Below are positions 28,601 through 52,774 of a stretch of DNA of 64,000 nt, piece by piece. The DNA lies in contig BTPG01000002.1 of NCBI GenBank assembly GCA_036245525.1, positions 164,569,393-164,633,392 on the forward strand, written 5' to 3'. Source of the stretch: Semisulcospira habei. Lineage: Eukaryota > Mollusca > Gastropoda > Semisulcospiridae. Numbering within the stretch: position 1 is the stretch's first letter; the number at the start of each line of letters is the position of its first letter. Under the pieces are notes generated by a model. The model saw nothing but the letters and a program-made list of their open reading frames with translations, did no database searches and had not been told where the DNA came from. The position numbers were made by a program, and so were the translations under genes.

Positions 28601-29127
28601 TAACAAGAGGCATAATCCTCATGAGGCCCCGCGAACGAGGGGGGGGGGGGGGTGGGGGGGGGGCTTATTGGGGTTAGTATGTCTCTTGCAGTTAGGTAGC
28701 GCTCGCCTTACCCTGTCCATGCAGTAAAAGGGGTTAAAAAATAATAAAAACGTCAGAGCAACAACCTTGACGTTGTGCCAACCAAATTGAGGTGAAAACT
28801 GCTGTATTACATGACAGGGCGCTGACAGAACAGCACGGAGACTGCGTGTCAATTAGCATTAAAAGTCCGTGAGTGTGGAAAAGATCTGTCCACGCTTTGA
28901 ACTTTGAAAGAAATGTACTTGGTTTACCTGTAAAATGTGTACTTTAAACCTTCTAAACGACTTTCTGTAGGTCACAGTTAACCCTCTTGTGCCGCGTCCG
29001 GCCCTCAGTACAGTTTACATGATCACACGCACACACTGTTTACAGAATTGGTGGCTGCGTGTACCAAGGCGTTAATACCTTGAATGCTACCGACGCATAA
29101 CCACGCGCGTCTTTTCCGCCCAACAGT

Positions 29128-29230
29128 AGAGCCAAAATGAATTCAGCAAGAGGTATAGATCCTCATGAGCCCCCGCGAATGCGGGGGCTCATGAGGATCT
29201 ATACCTCTTGCTGAATCCATTTTGGCTCTA
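29128..29230. repeat. Palindrome family A copy, extended arms
   Basis: Here the palindrome extends beyond the usual 66 bp: AGAGCCAAAATGAATTCAGC on the left mirrors GCTGAATCCATTTTGGCTCT on the right, giving arms of about 48 bp. Confidence 0.9.
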
Positions 29231-30255
29231 TCGTCAGTACTGTAGCAGTCGAAGAATTAACCCCTTCGCTGCCCAGAAAAGAAGTGAACACCATCCAATA
29301 AAAAGAGACAGATCCTCAGAGCCCCCGCGACGTACATTCCCCAAGCCTTTTTAACCCCTTCGCTGCCAGTGAACTCGCTGAAGGCGGTTAATCTGCTCAA
29401 ATGGAAGACCAAAAAGCAGAGAATTGCAGTAGTCAAGACGGCTCCGTCGTGAGTAAAGCATTTACTTGCTTTGCAGTGGCAGATTCAGAAAGACTGTGTC
29501 GGACAGAGGCGATGCGTCTCAGAGAGTATGGAGCACCACGTGATTTTCACCGACGTGATCCTGCATACTCAAAGTCTTATCGAGCTTGACACCAAGATAT
29601 TTGACCGAAGACTGAAATGGAATATCAGTGTCATCTATGCGTACAGAATCTTCAAATGAGAAGTTCATCTTGCATAATCGTGTGTGGCTGTCACTTCTGT
29701 TACAACATAAAACTAGTGACGACCCTCAGTGTCTGCGCGAAACAACGGTGCTGGGATGACACAGGGTGTTGAAATATCAGCAGGAAGTTCGCTTTCTGTA
29801 TACAAGCACTGCGCGCATCAGTGAAACATCACACGTACATCAGCGCTCTGCACTTTAAATGTGCGAGGGCAACGGTACTTGTGAAACGTACCACAGGCGT
29901 GATAAAATGCACACGAGTTATGCGCCCCTAACACCGGTCCATGCGCCCCCAACACCCACATGCGCCCCTAACACTCACATACATTTTCGTGGCGCTGTTG
30001 CGTACGTACAGTGGCATGAAAAGGGTTAAGTTTGGGTCAAAAAGGACTTTTTGTTTTGTTTTGTTTCAAAAGAGCTGAACTGAACTTTGATTTACATCGT
30101 TTTTCAACTCTAGCCTGCGCGTTGACACCAGCATCAAGGACCAGTCCTCAAAGCCGGGGGGAACGGGGGGGGGGGGGGGGGGTGGTGGCTATACCATAGC
30201 TGGTTCTTCGCCGCCACCCGCTGACTACTCAACTACTACGCTCGTAATGATTTGC

Positions 30256-30363
30256 TATACTGACGAGCAAAAGAAATGCGACATTTTTGGAATCATCGGA
30301 AACACTGACTTTTGTGTTTTTGATGATTCAAAAAATGTCGCATTTCTTTTGTTCGTCAGTATA
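30256..30363. mobile_element. Palindrome family D copy flanked by TA
   Basis: TATACTGACGAGCAAAAG and AAATGCGACATTTTTGGAATC pair with the right arm ending TTTTGTTCGTCAGTATA. The same element sits in the duplicate segment at 52662-52774. The stretch 29231-30255 holds no gene; it has a G run near 30165. Confidence 0.85.
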
Positions 30364-30660
30364 TTTATCCTCTTTACTGCCGAAAAAATATTTTGAGTGG
30401 TGATTGTATCCCGACAGTGATGGGCTTAACGTCATCTACACTGAGCAGCTTACAAAATGTGAAAGACGTCATAAAGGTCCAAGTTGCAAACAATAGCCAT
30501 TTTTTAATTGATAATTTCTAAAATTATTGTTTATGGCCCAGACAACCGCACAGCTAGCTTCATAGTACTGTGCGGTGAATGGGCCGGATCGTGTATTTGT
30601 CGTAACATGCATTTGGGTGGTGTTAAGATTCTCTGAACGGGTTATTACAAAGCGGTGCCA

Positions 30661-30726
30661 GCGAGAGGTATAGATCCTAATGAACCCCCGCAACTGCGAG
30701 GGTTCATGAGGATACATACCCCTTGC
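30661..30726. repeat. Palindrome family A copy
   Basis: GCGAGAGGTATAGATCC and AATGAACCCCCGC pair with GCGAGGGTTCATGAGG and ATACATACCCCTTGC. Confidence 0.85.
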
Positions 30727-31201
30727 AACTGCATCGGGTGCCATGGGTTCACTTTTTATCGGCAGTGAAATGGTTCATTAGAAGTAATTATTATCTACAC
30801 AACTGTAACAAGTAAGTATTATCTACACAACTGTAACGCACAATGAAAAATGTTTCACTTGGAAAGGTGCAAACACATATGTGTGCACCACTGATGGTGT
30901 TTTCACCCGTGACTGCTACTGACAATAATTCCGCTTGGCGAAAAGGACGCGTACTTATGCATCATTTCCATCAAAAGGTATCTTCAGCAGCAGACATAGG
31001 GTTAATAGAATTCAAAAGAAACTTACCAGTTCACATCAGATCAATCAGACGTTTTCTGCCGACATGCATAGAACTTTCCTGACATTGTTATCATGCCTCA
31101 GCGACTGATACAGAGACGAGGAGAACCCAACGGAGAAAGAAACACGCATAGAAAAGACAGTCACAACACAATTTATTAATATTTCGGGTAAATAACTACA
31201 A

Positions 31202-31256
31202 CCCAGTAAACAAAGACCCTCGGGCCCACTGCGGCCGTCGTGGGCCCGAAGGCAAA
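31202..31256. mobile_element. Palindrome family C copy, short
   Basis: CCCAGTAAACAAAGACC and CTCGGGCCCACTGCGGCCG followed by TCGTGGGCCCGA. The right terminus is not complete. Confidence 0.65.
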
Positions 31257-31460
31257 ACTATCTGATCGAATACACTGAAATGGCTGCTTGGGGGCTGCCA
31301 TTGGTTGGATTTCAAGTTATTCATCTGCAAATGCTCTACTCACAGCTTCAATGTTCAGTAGTTGTAGGGACATCAATGACGTCACAAGCCATTAATTCTC
31401 AGGACTTTCAGTAAAACCAACACACTCTTAAATTAAAAAGAATGGAACAAAAAAAACACT

Positions 31461-31554
31461 TTCAACCCTTCGCCTGTGGGTAGCAGGTTTTTGTCGCGAT
31501 CATTCCGGCAGGAATCATCGCGACAAAAACTGCTACCGGCATTCAAAAGGTTAA
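31461..31554. mobile_element. Palindrome family Q copy
   Basis: GGTAGCAGGTTTTTGTCGCG and ATCATTCC pair with GGAATCATCGCGACAAAAAC then TGCTACC; the right edge is TTAA. Confidence 0.85.
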
Positions 31555-32114
31555 ACATTTCAGTAGTCTAACATATGCTACTGCTATAACCCGGAACGAT
31601 GCATACCTGTACGTACCTATATTCACTACGCAACTGATGCAGTGGGAAAACTCGCGTTCTTAATGCTGCTCAGTGTATGTAGTCCCCTCCCACATAACCT
31701 ATAAACAGTTCGCGCTGATCCTAGCCGGCAACACTGCATTTGTCCTCCAGTTTCAGACAAGGTCTACACGCGGCTGCTCAGTCCTGAAGGTAGCTTTAAT
31801 TTTGTCATATGTCGCTCTGAACTTTAAAAAAAAAAAGTACTCAACTCACAAAACCAGACCAGTCGACCAGATAGTTCATGGGGTGTGCTTGAATATCTTG
31901 GCGCCTCCTGACGCCAAGATATTCAGGCACTACCCTTGAACTGTCATGGTCGATCCATCGTCTGCATCTGGTTCGAAATCATTCTAGGACGTCTCTCAAC
32001 TAGGGCACTGTTTGCGGCGGGGGATCCACCCATCCATGGTTTGCTTTTTAGCGCTGAATGTGTCACGAGCATCGGATCCAGAATAGCTACTTAAAAGGCA
32101 GAGACTTTTAACTT

Positions 32115-32205
32115 TTAACCCTTTGCCTTTCGGTAGCGGTTTTAGTCGCGATGATTCCTGCAGGAATCATCGCGACTAAAACAGCTACCAACTCACAAAG
32201 GGTAA
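32115..32205. mobile_element. Palindrome family Q copy upstream of gene B
   Basis: TTAACCCTTTG on the left mirrors CAAAGGGTAA on the right. The core ATGATTCCTGCAGGAATCAT is a perfect palindrome. It ends about 80 bp before the first exon of gene B. Confidence 0.88.
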
Positions 32206-32286
32206 AAAAAAAATCACACAAAAACTGATAAATGCTCGGGGTGCAAATTTCTACAGTTCTATATTTCTGTGTTTTGAACATTTCAG

Positions 32287-44320
<12,034 letters not shown>

Positions 44321-44542
44321 CAACTCCCCTCGGGGAGCAACCCCTAGTTAAATACGGAAGACGTTGAGGTGGAGCCGGTCGGAGCGCGTTCTGTAGCATT
44401 TAAATGACTTTCAGGGCGGGCGGGCATCAGACTCTTTAACCACAACCTACAAAGTCCCTTCTATATGAGATCTGTCCTCGTTGTCAAGGGTCTCTACCTG
44501 TTGTCTTTAAACTTGATTCTGATATTAAGAAGCCTGGCAAAT

Positions 44543-44572
44543 GTGCGTACAGAAATGTCGAAGATTCTCGTG

Positions 44573-44620
<48 letters not shown>

Positions 44621-44971
44621 TACACGCACGCACACACACACACGTACATATGCACGTACGACGCTTCGCGCCAAATGTACGTTCAGCAGCGAGGTTAGCG
44701 TTATTAGACATGACGTAATTGTTATCTTGTTACTTCGGTTGTCAGAGGTTTAGGCCTGCCCGCCTTTGACATTATGGGCATGCTATTGTATCCTAAAATG
44801 TCTTTTCTATAAATAGAAGGGACTTTAAAATGACGTCATGTCTAGATACGCAAACCTCGCTGTTGAACTTACGTTTGGCGCAACGCGCCGTATGTTTGTG
44901 TGTTTGTGTGTGTGTGTGGTGTGTGTGCGTGCGTGTGTGCGCGCGCGTGTGTGTGTGTGTGTGTGTGTGAT

Positions 44972-45014
<43 letters not shown>

Positions 45015-45016
45015 TG

Positions 45017-45047
<31 letters not shown>

Positions 45048-45113
45048 ATGGTGTGTGTGTGTGTGTGTGTGTGTGTGTGATGGTGTGTGTGTGTGTATGT
45101 GTGTGTGTGTGAT

Positions 45114-45189
<76 letters not shown>

Positions 45190-45215
45190 AACGCGAATAT
45201 CTTCGAAGTTTACGT
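44543..45215. mobile_element. Foldback element with AC/TG tracts in both arms
   Basis: The left arm has AGAAATGTCGAAGATTCTCG, an AC tract (44577-44643), and then CGCCAAATGTACGTTCAGCA and GCGAGGTTAGCG. The right arm has the complements in reverse order, with a TG tract of about 290 bp (44895-45186) that contains GATGG interruptions. The loop is about 44717-44828. A third relative of the outer arm lies at 62350-62390. Confidence 0.75.
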
Positions 45216-46278
45216 ACGTACAAACTTGAAAATAAAGGAAATGCTTCATTCAGTGGGCGCCTAAGAAAGCCTCCGAGCATATTGAAATTAGATGTCTCAT
45301 TGAAGAGTTAAATGACCGATAATAGAAAGTCGGTTGACCCACACTAGAGTCCGTAATTTTCACTTGATATTTTGGATATAGCTGGTTTGGAGAAAAACAT
45401 TGGATGGTTTCGTAGGCCCAACGTTTTCGAAAATAATAATTCATTGCAGACACAGTAGACAGATCCACTAATTTTCGCGCAAACATTTGGCTCGGTCCCT
45501 TTAGTCGGGGTCCGTCATGTGTGCTGCGCTCCTGAGTGTAGAGTGTAGACTGATAGTATAGTAAAGCGCGCTATTTAACGCTGATTTTTTATTTTATTTT
45601 TTAAGATGGCTTATCTTCTAAAGTATATCAGTATTGGAGCTATAAAATAATCAGTACAAACTACCTATTGGCTTTAATCAGTACAACACGTGGGGATATT
45701 GTCATTCTAGAGATTATGTACTTATTCGACCCTAAACTTAGCATTTTATGAAATGCGAAAAAAAAAAAAACAACCACGTGAACTCAAAACAATACGGTAC
45801 TCGTTGGGATGAAATCCTCATCTTGTTTATTGTTGTCGCTTTACCATTATTAGTACTGCAATATAGTCTGTGCGAAATATGATCTTCGTTTCTCGTGTTT
45901 TATTGTAGTTAGTATTGAGTGCGAGTGACTGTGCTTGTGTGTGTGAAGTAATACTGACACACGACGCACACATTCACAGACACATTCACCGGTCACACAA
46001 ACACAGCACACGCGGGCCAGCGACATAATTTAGTGTCAGACGCTGGTTTAGCGACACTACAGAATTTGGTGTCAAAGCTTGATGAAGCGATACTACATGT
46101 AAAAGTGGTCTTAAAACGTTTTATTATGTACTGGCGTGGTGTCGATTCACGTATAGGCTGTTTGACATCGGAGCGCGCAGCCGTTTTTCCAAATATCTCC
46201 GCACAGAAATACGTTTCTGTACCACTTTAAGAACAAATATCATTTAGTGTCAATCGACCTAATATGGGCTATTTTTAC
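45216..46278. other. Non-coding stretch
   Basis: 45330-45440 is related to 36890-37050. From about 46030 the sequence starts to match segmental duplicate copy 1 (GTAAAAGTGGTCTTAAAACG against GTAAAAGTCGTCTTGAAAGG). No gene is seen. Confidence 0.5.
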
Positions 46279-46496
46279 TTAACTCATTCTACCCCAACAC
46301 CGAAATCCCCAAATTTTGCCGTTGTCCTCTGAAGACCGATTGCAGTGCAGGACACAGATCGACCATGATGGTTCAAGTGTGATGCCAGAATAGCTTGGCG
46401 CCCATAGGCGCCAAGCTATTCTGGCATCACACTTGAACACGATCGTGGTCGATCCTTAATAACTTGCTGTGGTGTGTCTGGGGTAGAATGAGTTAA
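46279..46496. mobile_element. Palindrome family B copy with TTAA ends
   Basis: Complete copy, TTAACTCATTCTACCCC to GGGGTAGAATGAGTTAA, with the core GGCGCCCATAGGCGCC. Confidence 0.9.
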
Positions 46497-47630
46497 CTCC
46501 TACGTTTTGTTGATAATGCTGAACAGTCGTGAAAATATGGTGAAAATACAAGAACAAATCATTTCCTATACCCTAATGGAGCTCCAAGGGGAAATGGCCG
46601 GATTGCGCTTTTGAGGTCAATCATGCAGACTTCATGTATGCCTGCGCTGTTTCACGTTTGAAAACTTGGTCAACGTATTCATTCACGTGAACATGCATCT
46701 TTCTTATATTGGGCTGAATATATCTGGGGTACATTTAGGGATGTAAAATCCTCATTTCATGAAAGAAAATCCGAATGTTTACGACTGTACAGCAAAATGG
46801 ACACATTGTTCGAGTTTGTTGAAAGTAAATCATATTAGGTCAAGTGGCACTGAATGATATTAAATTTGTTCTAAGATTGGTATACAAAAGTGGATATTTG
46901 CGAAGATATTTGCAAATAAACGTTGTGCGCTTCGATGTCCAATGGCCTATATGTACCGGCAGTGCTGTTGACACAAACAAACTGCGATGGAAAACATTTA
47001 TTTCTGTTGCAAGAATCTGCCAGCAAGTTCCCGGTGCGTGTTAAAAGAAAAGTGTTAACCCCATTCCGCTCTGCCGATTTATGTTTATCCTTTGTGTGTC
47101 GGTAACGGTTTTAGTCGGGAATATTCCTGCAGGAATCATCGCGAATAAAACCGCTACTAACACCCAAAGGATTAAAACATTTAACCTAGTCATTACCAAT
47201 GTGAAACAATGAACACGATCTAACTACAAGAAGCATAATTAACCCCTTCTCTGCCAGTGATCGCGAATTTTGCGTCTGAAACCACTGCACTCTGACTACC
47301 ATTCCCGTGAAAAACACAGATGTAAAAGGGACAAAAAAATACGCACGAAAAACAGAGAACTAACAAGAGGCATAAATCCTTATGACTGCGGGGGCTTATC
47401 AGGGCTTATGTACATTGCGGTTCGGCAGCGCTTGCCTTCCCCAAGGCAATAAAAGGGGTTTACAATAATGAAAACGTCAAAACAACCTTGACGTTATGTG
47501 AAAACTGTTGTATTACATGACAAGGCACTGACAGAACAGCACGGGGGTCTGCGTTTCATTTAGCATTACAAGTCCGTACGTGTGGACAAGATATGTCCAT
47601 ACTTTGAACTTTGAAAGAAATGTACGTGGT

Positions 47631-48912
47631 TGTGATGAAGCTCTATGCTCGTGCATAGTGCTCACAGATTAGGTTAAATACGGTACGGGGTTTGTTAACG
47701 GTTTGTTTGTGCCGATAGTCCGTGGGGCCTGCTGACCACGTGAAATCTGTAAGACATGGTTAGCACGGAGTTTTAGTGAGTTCTGTTTAGTGAGTTCTAG
47801 GCAAAAGCTGTGTCTGTCAGAGGTCTAGATCGGTAGTGCGGGGCTTGACTGTCATTCCAGTCTGGACAGACGTTATGAGAGATACCTTAGCCCGTATTCC
47901 AAGACTCTGAAGCCTAGATTTCAGGTATGTTTCTATATATGTAGTATTGATAGTTGCTTAGTTAAAGACAGTATGCGCTGGTAAGAGTAATTTGCTCGTA
48001 TAGTGTTGACCGGTTTGGTTTAGTTATGTTGGTTTAGAATTCAGTGAAGTAACCGGTGTTTTTGTATACAGTTGTTTACCGCGATAGATAACTAAAGGAA
48101 TGTGAGGTGTGTATGTCTAAGCCGCTATGAAGATAGTACGTGGTAGGTTAAGCATACTAGTCTTTTCCAGTGTATAGAGTAGTGTATAGCAAGAGTGTTA
48201 GGCTATAGTCTGTTTCAAGATAGTGACAGAGATATGGGGGTGTTACGGAAGTAGACAGTTTATGAAGCACGTGTGTGTGTGTGAATGAACGTGTGAGTTA
48301 TTTGTATCAGCCAGGTTACGTGACGTTTCTCATTAATCCAATATGTTGTGTGTTTAGCAAGCGTTACGTTTGGATCCTTGTTGTGTTTAGAGTACTTGTA
48401 AAGAGTGGAACGACGGACGCCGAGACGTCAGTCACAGGTGGGACCTAACGTGAGGTCATCCCTCCAGCTCTTCGCTCAGAGTGAGTCTGATCGGGACCAA
48501 GATACCCGGATCACAGCGAGAACTGCGCTACGGTGCGAGTGCAAGGACGTCCGTGTTACAGACAGGACGACAGGAAAGAGTATACAACGGATTTACACGC
48601 CTAGACGTGAGAAGGACCAACGTAACCAGACAATAACATCAAACAAGTAGGAGATTGAGAACTAACACCTAGCCTGGCGAGATATTGTGAATTGTGTGTG
48701 TATGATGTTCGGATGTTAGTAGAGAAGTCTGTATAGTTTGATAGTCTTTTAAGCGTTTCTTTTCTTTTATATTGTATAAAAGTCACTTTAGCAAGGGAGC
48801 CCGTGTGTTGCGTTTTACCGCATGAATGCGCCCGTCTGAGTCAGTGGCGGTGTATGCGTCTGTTGCGTGAGAGTCTGTACGTGCGACTGTGGGCAAGTCT
48901 GCGTGCGTTACA
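47631..48912 (+). mobile_element. Solo LTR, 1282 bp, target duplication GTGGT
   Basis: It starts TGTGATGAAGCTC and ends GTGCGTTACA, the TG...CA form of retroviral-type LTRs. GTGGT occurs on both sides (47626-47630 and 48913-48917). The duplicate segment at 28917 has the uninterrupted site, so the insertion is directly visible. TATAAAAG at about 48775 near the 3' end would fit a promoter late in a long U3. No internal gag or pol is present, as expected after LTR-LTR recombination. Confidence 0.92.
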
Positions 48913-49363
48913 GTGGTTTACCTGTAAAATATACACTTCAAACCTTCTAAACTTTCTGTAGGTCACAGTTAACCCTCTTGTGCATGCAGCCCTCAGTACT
49001 GTTTACAAGATCACACGCACACACACCGTTTCCAGAATTGGAGGCTTCATGCACTAAAGGGTTAAAACCTTGACATCTACTGACGAAACCGGTTGGCGGA
49101 AATGACGCATAACTACGCGTCTTTTCTGCCAAACGGTATCGTCAGTACTGTATCAAAGGATTAATTTGGTCACGTTAACCCACTCAGCCCTGACACACTG
49201 CAACCATACATAGCTAGACCATGATAAAACTACTTCTCTAAGTGCAAAGAATACCCGTCTACCTGACACTACCCTTGAACAACCACTGTGTGCTAGAAGT
49301 AGTTAAACGCATAAGCGCCACAACCGTCCAAGGAGCATGGTGCTGGGCTTTAAACCCCAATAA

Positions 49364-51388
49364 CTAGTGAGATGACGTTTACGCCGAACGACTCCCAACA
49401 ACGAACTAGAGCGAAGTCCGCCACGGCGGACAACCAGCTTGTACCATAAGTACAGACATCACCAAACATCTCCAAGGGGCATAGATCGTTATGAGCCCGG
49501 AGCTAGTACCATAAGTACAGACACCACCAAACATCGCCAAGGGGCATAGATCGTTATGAGCCCGGAGCTTGTACCATAAGTACAGACATCACCAAACATC
49601 GCCAAGGGGCATAGATCCTTATGAGCCCGGAGCTAGTACCATAAGTACAGACATCACCAAACATCTCCAAGGGGCATAGATCGTTATGAGCCCGGAGCTA
49701 GTACCATAAGTACAGACATCACCAAACATCGCCAAGGGGCATAGATCCTTATGAGCCCGGAGCTAGTACCATAAGTACAGACACCACCAAACATCGCCAA
49801 GGGGCATAGATCCTTATGAGCCCGGAGCTAGTACCATAAGTACAGACACCACCAAACATCGCCAAGGGGCATAGATCGTTATGAGCCCGGAGCTTGTACC
49901 ATAAGTACAGACATCACCAAACATCGCCAAGGGGCATAGATCCTTATGAGCCCGGAGCTAGTACCATAAGTACAGACATCACCAAACATCTCCAAGGGGC
50001 ATAGATCGTTATGAGCCCGGAGCTAGTACCATAAGTACAGACACCACCAAACATCGCCAAGGGGCATAGATCGTTATGAGCCCGGAGCTTGTACCATAAG
50101 TACAGACATCACCAAACATCGCCAAGGGGCATAGATCCTTATGAGCCCGGAGCTAGTACCATAAGTACAGACACCACCAAACATCGCCAAGGGGCATAGA
50201 TCGTTATGAGCCCGGAGCTAGTACCATAAGTACAGACATCACCAAACATCGCCAAGGGGCATAGATCGTTATGAGCCCGGAGCTAGTACCATAAGTACAG
50301 ACACCACCAAACATCGCCAAGGGGCATAGATCGTTATGAGCCCGGAGCTAGTACCATAAGTACAGACATCACCAAACATCGCCAAGGGGCATAGATCCTT
50401 ATGAGCCCGGAGCTAGTACCATAAGTACAGACACCACCAAACATCGCCAAGGGGCATAGATCGTTATGAGCCCGGAGCTAGTACCATAAGTACAGACATC
50501 ACCAAACATCGCCAAGGGGCATAGATCCTTATGAGCCCGGAGCTAGTACCATAAGTACAGACACCACCAAACATCGCCAAGGGGCATAGATCCTTATGAG
50601 CCCGGAGCTAGTACCATAAGTACAGACACCACCAAACATCGCCAAGGGGCATAGATCGTTATGAGCCCGGAGCTAGTACCATAAGTACAGACACCACCAA
50701 ACATCGCCAAGGGGCATAGATCGTTATGAGCCCGGAGCTAGTACCATAAGTACAGACACCACCAAACATCGCCAAGGGGCATAGATCCTTATGAGCCCGG
50801 AGCTTGTACCATAAGTACAGACGCCACCAAACATCGCCAAGGGGCATAGATCGTTATGAGCCCGGAGCTAGTACCATAAGTACAGACATCACCAAACATC
50901 GCCAAGGGGCATAGATCCTTATGAGCCCGGAGCTAGTACCATAAGTACAGACACCACCAAACATCGCCAAGGGGCATAGATCCTTATGAGCCCGGAGCTA
51001 GTACCATAAGTACAGACACCACCAAACATCGCCAAGGGGCATAGATCGTTATGAGCCCGGAGCTAGTACCATAAGTACAGACACCACCAAACATCGCCAA
51101 GGGGCATAGATCGTTATGAGCCCGGAGCTAGTACCATAAGTACAGACACCACCAAACATCTCCAAGGGGCATAGATCCTTATGAGCCCGGAGCTAGTACC
51201 ATAAGTACAGACATCACCAAACATCTCCAAGAGGCATAGATCCTCATGAGCCCCGACGGCTCATGAGGACCTATGTCTCTTGAAGATGTTCGGAAGTATT
51301 GTCGGTACCATGGCAGACACTGGTTATCCGCCATGACTTTGTTCTCGTTCGTTGTTGAGAGTCGATCTCTGCCAAACGAAACGTCACT
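49364..51388. mobile_element. Large palindromic element whose left arm expanded into a satellite
   Basis: Left flank CAACAACGAACTAGAGC and CGGACAACCAG match the inverted right flank (51290-51365: CTGGTTATCCG then CTCGTTCGTTGTTG). The right arm ends the central family A hairpin once, while in the left arm the segment from AGCTTGTACC to GAGCCCGG is repeated about 27 times. Confidence 0.82.
49436..51255. repeat. 65-bp satellite, 27 exact-length monomers plus a terminal one
   Basis: The word AGCT(A/T)GTACCATAAG recurs every 65 bp from 49436 to 51191, and 1755 bases divided by 65 gives exactly 27 units with no indel. Variation is mainly limited to four positions: A/T after AGCT, C/T in ACAYC, G/T in CATCKCC and C/G in GATCSTT. 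The last unit runs into a full hairpin, GAGGCATAGATCCTCATGAG to CTCATGAGGACCTATG. Confidence 0.97.
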
Positions 51389-51389
51389 A

Positions 51390-51602
51390 TTAACTCATTC
51401 TACCCCAGACACCCCACAGCAAGATAAGGATCGACCATGATAGTTCAAGGGTGATGCCAGAATAGCTTGGCGCCTATAGGCGCCAAGCTATTCTGGCATC
51501 ACCCTTGAACTATCATGGTCGATGTGTCCTGCACTGCACTGCAGTCTTTCTGAGGACAACGGCAACATTTGGGAATTTCGGTCTTGGGGTAGAATGAGTT
51601 AA
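51390..51602. mobile_element. Palindrome family B copy, reverse orientation
   Basis: TTAACTCATTCTACCCCAGA to TTGGGGTAGAATGAGTTAA, with the asymmetric flank (ACTGCAGTCTTTCTGAGGAC) on the right, so it lies opposite to the copies at 27011 and 46279. Confidence 0.9.
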
Positions 51603-51908
51603 GTAACTCCGAGGAGCATGAATATAAAGTGGTAGGAGCAAAGGACACAGATCCTCATGAGCCCCCGCAAATGTGTCCCCTTCTAATTGGATCGCGTTGA
51701 CCTTTTCACGGCGGCGAGGGTGTTAGTTTGTCAGGCGCCGATGGAATGGGAATAACTATGAAAAGTTTAACACAAATCATTCCGCAAGCCCTTTTCACCC
51801 TTTCGCTGTCAGTGATCACGGATTTCGCGTCTGAAACCACTGTACACTGACAGACAGAAGAACACAAATGTAACGGGACCAAACATGGGCACAAAGGACA
51901 CAGGACTA

Positions 51909-51974
51909 ACAAGAGACATAACTCCTCATGAGCCCCCGCGACTGCGGGGGCTCATGAGGATTTATGTCTCTTGC
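51909..51974. repeat. Palindrome family A copy, perfect
   Basis: ACAAGAGACATAACTCCTCA and TGAGCCCCCGC pair with GCGGGGGCTCATGAGG and ATTTATGTCTCTTGC. The flanks include CAGTGATCACGGATTTCGCG on the left, as in the copy at 59187. Confidence 0.9.
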
Positions 51975-52661
51975 AGATGGGTAGCGTTCAGCTTGCCCCA
52001 GCAGTTACGTGGTTTATAAGGGGTTTATTTCGATTAGGCAAGGACTTTAGAAAAAAATGAAAATATAAAAATTTTTTTTTTAAATTCAGTAAACTAACCT
52101 TCATCATAATCGCGTGCGACTGTCATTTCTGTTATGACAACAAAAAATAGTGACGACACTGTCTGCGTGAAACGTCGGTGCTGGAATGACACAGAGTGTT
52201 GAAATATCAGCACTAACTCCGCTTTCTGTATATTATTATACAAGCACTCCGCGCACCAGTGAAACATCACACGTAGGCCTACATCAGCGCTTTGAACTTT
52301 GAAAAAGAATGTGCGAGGGATTCCTGTGAAATACACACGAGTTATGCGCCCCTAACACCGATCCAGGGATTTTATAAGACACCCACATAACTCACGTATA
52401 TTTTCGTGGCGCTGTTGCGTACGTACAGTAACAGGAAAAGGGTTAAGTTTGCGTCAAAAAGGACTTTTGTTTTGTTTTGTTCCAAAAGAGGTGAACTGAA
52501 CTTTGATTTACAGCGTTTTTTAACTCTAGCCTGCGCGTTGACACCAGCATCAGCGACCAGTCCTCAGTCCTCAAGGAGAGAAGGTGGAGGGGGGGGGGGG
52601 GTGGCTGGTTCTCGGCCGCCACCCGCTGACTACTCAATTACTATGCTCGTTAATGATTTGA

Positions 52662-52774
52662 CTATACTGACGAGCAAAAAAAAAAAAAAAATGCGACATT
52701 TTTCGAATCATCGGAAACACTTTTGTGTTTCCGATGATTCCAAAAATGTCGCATTTCTTTTGTTTGTCAGCATA
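52662..52774. mobile_element. Palindrome family D copy
   Basis: Counterpart of the element at 30256 in the duplicate segment. The left arm has an expanded A run (about 52676-52691). Confidence 0.85.

Larger units (their letters stand above)
27870..31560 (+). repeat. Segmental duplicate, copy 1
   Basis: This block is colinear with 46030-54360 in the same orientation. Anchors include CAGTGCTGTTGACACAAA (28057 and 46960), CACAGTTAACCCTCTTGTG (28974 and 48963), AACGTCATCTACACTGA (30428 and 52918) and CATGCATAGAACTTTCC (31062 and 53897). It differs by many substitutions and by insertions in either copy. It contains only non-coding repeats. Confidence 0.8.

Noticed and set aside
48405..48650. An 81-residue ORF in the solo LTR, with a partial counterpart in the other LTR
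   Set aside because: The two copies diverge by frame shifts; the shared protein stretch follows from shared LTR DNA, and no coding constraint can be shown.
49436..51255. A CRISPR-like array
   Set aside because: The 65-bp units abut without variable spacers, no cas genes exist and the genome is eukaryotic; it is a satellite.
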